From: DATKQI01 sp035532755
GTDB taxonomy: Bacteria; Pseudomonadota; Alphaproteobacteria; Acetobacterales; Acetobacteraceae
NCBI GenBank assembly: GCA_035532755.1
Contig: DATKQI010000023.1
Span: 1 to 17,093, forward strand
DNA: 17,093 bases
Direction: 5' to 3'
The notes beneath the pieces were generated by a model. The model was not told the origin of the DNA, did not search any database, and saw only the letters and a list, made by a program, of their open reading frames with translations. The position numbers and the translations under genes were made by a program. Positions 14,873 to 17,093 of this stretch are shown here, one piece after another (the first letter of the stretch is position 1; each line of letters begins with the position of its first letter).

Positions 14873-14900
14873 TTTATGGCGGCGACCGGCATTCCGCCAA
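14873..14900 (-). promoter_or_regulatory. Candidate sigma-70 promoter of dppBCDF
   Basis: On the minus strand TTGGCG (14895-14900) and CATAAA (14873-14878) are separated by 16 bases, each matching 4 of 6 consensus positions. It lies in the 196-base gap before dppB, the natural place for the operon promoter, and would give a leader of about 135 bases. Elsewhere this gap shows only the short ORF at 14734-14820 and no clear terminator for the upstream gene. Confidence 0.3.
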
Positions 14901-14927
14901 GCCCCTGTCATCGCGGTGCCATCTTCG

Positions 14928-15299
14928 TCAGGTGGAATGCGCGCCGGGGTGGCGGAGATGCCAGAGGCGTTCATGGGCGGCGACCAGGCTTTCCATGGTG
15001 CGGCGGCGGTTGCCGTCGGCGAGGACCGGGCGGCGCGTCAGCATGCCTTCGAGCACGCGCAGCAGTTGCTCGGCGACCTCGAAATCGCCCTGGTCGCAGG
15101 CGTGGTGGAAGGCGATCAGGATCTTGTCGGACAGGCGGCGGCTGTAGCGGGGTGCAGCGCCCGTGGCCTCGCGGTCGGACTGGAGTGGCGAGGATGCGGA
15201 ATCGCTCCCCGCCGGGCCGGTCTGATCCGCGTCCGGCTGCTGGTCGGCATTGAACGCGTTCGGCGGATCGCCCGGCGTGTCGGTGCCAGATGGGTGCAT
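14928..15299 (-). CDS. Small conserved helical protein of unknown function
   Basis: The 123-residue product has two parts. Residues 1-50 are polar and probably disordered, rich in Asp, Pro, Ser, Gly and Gln. Residues 51-117 look like two or three amphipathic helices: RYSRRLSDKILIAFHHACDQ, DFEVAEQLLRVLEGML and RRRTMESLVAAHERLWHLRH. The middle helix pair, with ACDQGDFEVAEQLLRVLE, resembles a single TPR-like unit. I recall similar short proteins as conserved and uncharacterised in alphaproteobacteria but could not check. The ATG at 15299 follows GGAGG at a spacing of about ten bases. It starts 16 bases after the sco stop, so the two are probably co-transcribed, though a role with Sco is only inferred. 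No Cys or signal peptide is visible, so it is probably cytoplasmic. Confidence 0.75.
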   Translation of the reverse strand: MHPSGTDTPGDPPNAFNADQQPDADQTGPAGSDSASSPLQSDREATGAAPRYSRRLSDKILIAFHHACDQGDFEVAEQLLRVLEGMLTRRPVLADGNRRRTMESLVAAHERLWHLRHPGAHST

Positions 15300-15315
15300 G
15301 GCGTTCGTCCCTCCG

Positions 15316-15990
15316 TCAGCCGGGCTGGTTCATGGCGCTGCCGATCTGGCGTGAAAGGTCGGCGGCGCTGGTGCCCGGTGGAAAGAAGGCCCGGAAATGC
15401 CCATGCGGGCCCATCAGGTAGATGAATGAGGAATGATCCATCAAATACGGCCCGTTTGTCTGTGGCACTTTCGCATAATACACACGATAGTCACGCGCGA
15501 TACCGGCGATCTGCTTCGATGAGCCGGTCAGCCCGACCAGACGGGGGCTGAACAGCTTGACGTACCGGGCGAGCACCGCCGGCGTGTCGCGCGCCGGATC
15601 GATCGTCACGAACAGGGGCACGATCGGCTTGCCCCGGGCGCCGAGGAGATGCAGTGCGGTCGCGATCGTCTGCAATTCCGTCGGGCAGACATCGGGGCAG
15701 AACGTATAGCCGAAATACAGCAGCATCCATTGGCCGCGATAGGTCTGGTCGGTGACGGGGCCGCCCTGGTCGTCAATAAGGTGGAACGGGCCGCCGAGCG
15801 GCGCCCCGCCTGGAAGGACGACGCCGCCCGCTGCGGTCCTTGTCGGGGTGACGCCGACCAGGGCCGCCGTCTGCCGCACCAGCGCTGCGGCGAGCGGGGA
15901 TTTGCCGCTCTGCGCGAGCCAGATCGTCCCGCCGCCGACCAGCAGCAGCACGATGAGAGCGAGCGTGATCCATCGGACGAATCGCAGCAT
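15316..15990 (-). CDS. SCO1/SenC family copper chaperone for cytochrome c oxidase assembly
   Basis: The 224-residue protein has an N-terminal membrane anchor (about 5-26, WITLALIVLLLVGGGTIWLA) and a thioredoxin-like periplasmic domain. The copper site is complete: TFCPDVCPTEL gives C98 and C102, and MDHSSFIYL gives H186. GGPFHLIDDQGGPVTDQTYRGQW and FVTIDPARDTP (128-138) are also typical. Sco proteins deliver copper to, or keep reduced, the CuA site of oxidase subunit II. The chosen start is ATG 15990 (MLRFVRW), which places a basic residue pair just before the anchor; it has no clear ribosome binding site. A longer frame to 16125 adds unrelated residues and overlaps nrdB. Together with the Cox11 fusion at the other end of the window it is the second oxidase-assembly gene here. 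Confidence 0.93.
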   Translation of the reverse strand: MLRFVRWITLALIVLLLVGGGTIWLAQSGKSPLAAALVRQTAALVGVTPTRTAAGGVVLPGGAPLGGPFHLIDDQGGPVTDQTYRGQWMLLYFGYTFCPDVCPTELQTIATALHLLGARGKPIVPLFVTIDPARDTPAVLARYVKLFSPRLVGLTGSSKQIAGIARDYRVYYAKVPQTNGPYLMDHSSFIYLMGPHGHFRAFFPPGTSAADLSRQIGSAMNQPG

Positions 15991-16009
15991 TGGGAGAGTG
16001 ATACGCGTC

Positions 16010-16034
16010 CCCGGCGGGCAAGGAAACCGCCGGG
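16010..16034 (-). terminator. Hairpin between nrdB and sco, possible terminator or attenuator
   Basis: CCCGGCGG (16010-16017) and CCGCCGGG (16027-16034) form a perfect 8-bp stem with a nine-base loop, in the 62-base gap after the nrdB stop and 19 bases before the sco ATG. No U tract follows on the minus strand, so it is not a classic intrinsic terminator. It might weaken readthrough from nrdB into sco or stabilise the nrdB 3' end. Confidence 0.3.
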
Positions 16035-16052
16035 AACGGCTCAGCCTGGGGC

Positions 16053-17093
16053 CTATTCCGCAGGCAGTACCGCGCCCTGCGGCTGGGCGGTAGCGAATAC
16101 CGAATCGGCGAAGGCTTCCTCCCACGTGCCGGTGGTGGAGGCCTTGCTGTACTCGGTCGCGCGGTTCTCGAAGAAGTTCGCATGCTCCACCGCGTTCAGC
16201 ATGTCGTCGAGCCAGGGCAGCGGGTTGCGCTCGACATGGAACAGCGGGTTGAGGCCAAGCTGCGTCAGCCGGCGATCGGCGATGTAGCGGATGTAGCGCT
16301 TCACCTGCTCGGCGGTGAGGCCCTCCACCGGCCCGAGTTCGAAGGCGAGGTCGATGAAGGCATCCTCGTGATCGACGATGGTCGCGCAGGTGAGGTAGAT
16401 CTCGCGCCGCAGCTCCTCCGTCCAGATCTCGGGGTTTTCCTGCACGAAGGTGCGGAACAGGCGGATCACCGAGAGGCAGTGCAGCGTCTCGTCACGCACC
16501 GACCAGGAGATGATCTGGCCCATCCCCTTCATCTTGTTGAAGCGCGGGAAGTTCAGGAGGATGGCGAAGGAGGCGAACAGCTGCAGCCCTTCGGTGAAGG
16601 CGCCGAAGGCGGCCAGGGTCTTCGCGATCTCATGCTTCGAGGCAACCGTGAAGCCCTGCATGTAGTCGAACTTGTCCTTCATCTCCTTGTATTTGAGGAA
16701 GGCTGTGTATTCGAGTTCGGGCATGCCGACGGTGTCGAGCAGGTGCGAATAGGCGGCGATGTGGATGGTCTCGATGTTCGAGAAGGCCGAGAGCATCATC
16801 AGCACTTCGGTGGGTTTGAACACCTGCGAATAGTGCTTCATGTAGCAGTTGTTCACCTCGACATCCGCCTGGGTGAAGAAGCGGAAGATCTGGGTGAGCA
16901 GGTTGCGCTCCGCGGCCGTGAGGTTGCGGTGCCAATCCTTCACGTCATCGGCAAGGGGCACCTCCTCGGGCAGCCAGTGCACGCGCTGCTGGGTCAGCCA
17001 GGCCTCGTAGGCCCAGGGATAGCGGAACGGCTTGTACACCGGGTTTTCGGTCAGCAGGTCGAAGCGCACGGGAAGCTGGTCGGGCGTGTTCAT
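16053..17093 (-). CDS. nrdB: Class I ribonucleotide reductase, beta (radical-generating) subunit
   Basis: NrdB holds the di-iron tyrosyl-radical cofactor that powers reduction of ribonucleotides by NrdA. The 346-residue product is complete; its ATG is the last triplet of the window, so the promoter and ribosome binding site are outside. Metal and radical residues are all visible: TQADVEV (D77), NIETIHIAAYSHL (E108, H111 and radical Y115), FTEGLQLF (E168) and VRDETLH (E202, H205). The sequence from LTENPVYKPFRYPWAYEAWL through FENRATEYSKASTTGTWEEAF matches the type I know from Rickettsia and other alphaproteobacteria. The C-terminal tail should dock to NrdA. The partner nrdA is not in the window and may lie upstream. 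The radical Tyr is retained, so this is not the Phe-containing Ic type. Confidence 0.96.
   Translation of the reverse strand: MNTPDQLPVRFDLLTENPVYKPFRYPWAYEAWLTQQRVHWLPEEVPLADDVKDWHRNLTAAERNLLTQIFRFFTQADVEVNNCYMKHYSQVFKPTEVLMMLSAFSNIETIHIAAYSHLLDTVGMPELEYTAFLKYKEMKDKFDYMQGFTVASKHEIAKTLAAFGAFTEGLQLFASFAILLNFPRFNKMKGMGQIISWSVRDETLHCLSVIRLFRTFVQENPEIWTEELRREIYLTCATIVDHEDAFIDLAFELGPVEGLTAEQVKRYIRYIADRRLTQLGLNPLFHVERNPLPWLDDMLNAVEHANFFENRATEYSKASTTGTWEEAFADSVFATAQPQGAVLPAE

Noticed and set aside
15991..16125. 45-residue N-terminal extension of the Sco protein
   Set aside because: It overlaps the 3' end of nrdB and puts an Arg/Pro-rich segment before the membrane anchor. The shorter start gives a normal Sco topology.
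1..17093. Search for tRNA, rRNA, CRISPR arrays, insertion sequences and attachment sites
   Set aside because: I saw no repeated spacers, transposase motifs, terminal inverted repeats or tRNA-like T-loop sequences. The gene content is ordinary metabolic core genome.

Overview
This very GC-rich window reads as chromosomal DNA from an alphaproteobacterium, most likely Rhodospirillales and probably of the Acetobacteraceae type. I infer this from protein character: a NrdB of the alphaproteobacterial/rickettsial type, a short Sco protein, a Cox11-type oxidase assembly factor, Entner-Doudoroff dehydratase, and a small helical protein of a kind I associate with this class. The G/C-rich third codon positions also produce long antisense open frames that are not genes. 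No database search was possible, so the taxonomy is inference.

Layout. At the left edge lies the start of a DMT/EamA transporter on the minus strand (1-301, cut by the window). Divergent from it is the only plus-strand gene, a Cox11/CtaG copper chaperone fused in frame to a C-terminal class I cytochrome c domain (477-1376). Everything to its right is on the minus strand, so transcription runs from high to low coordinates. In that order the genes are: class I ribonucleotide reductase beta subunit nrdB (16053-17093, start codon at the window edge); a Sco copper chaperone (15316-15990) with a small conserved helical protein (14928-15299); a peptide-type ABC transporter dppBCDF (10830-14731) with overlapping genes but no substrate-binding protein; a YraN-family nuclease-like protein (10423-10803); a trehalose cluster otsB - GH15 glucoamylase/trehalase-like - otsA (6458-10348) with overlapping genes; a strongly diverged phosphoenolpyruvate carboxylase homologue (3605-6403); a small His-rich single-pass membrane protein (3263-3496); and edd, 6-phosphogluconate dehydratase (1381-3195), which converges on the ctaG-cytochrome gene with four bases between the stops.

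How the genes fit together. Edd and the PEPC homologue point to sugar catabolism through the Entner-Doudoroff route and to the PEP/oxaloacetate node. The ots cluster makes, and may also turn over, trehalose. Cox11-cytochrome c and Sco both serve copper-site assembly in cytochrome oxidase, although no oxidase subunit gene is present. There are no mobile elements, tRNA or rRNA genes, or CRISPR arrays; this looks like ordinary core genome.

The most interesting items are the Cox11-cytochrome c fusion, the PEPC homologue that has lost several canonical active-site residues, and a perfect 14-bp palindrome in the apparent promoter of that homologue.
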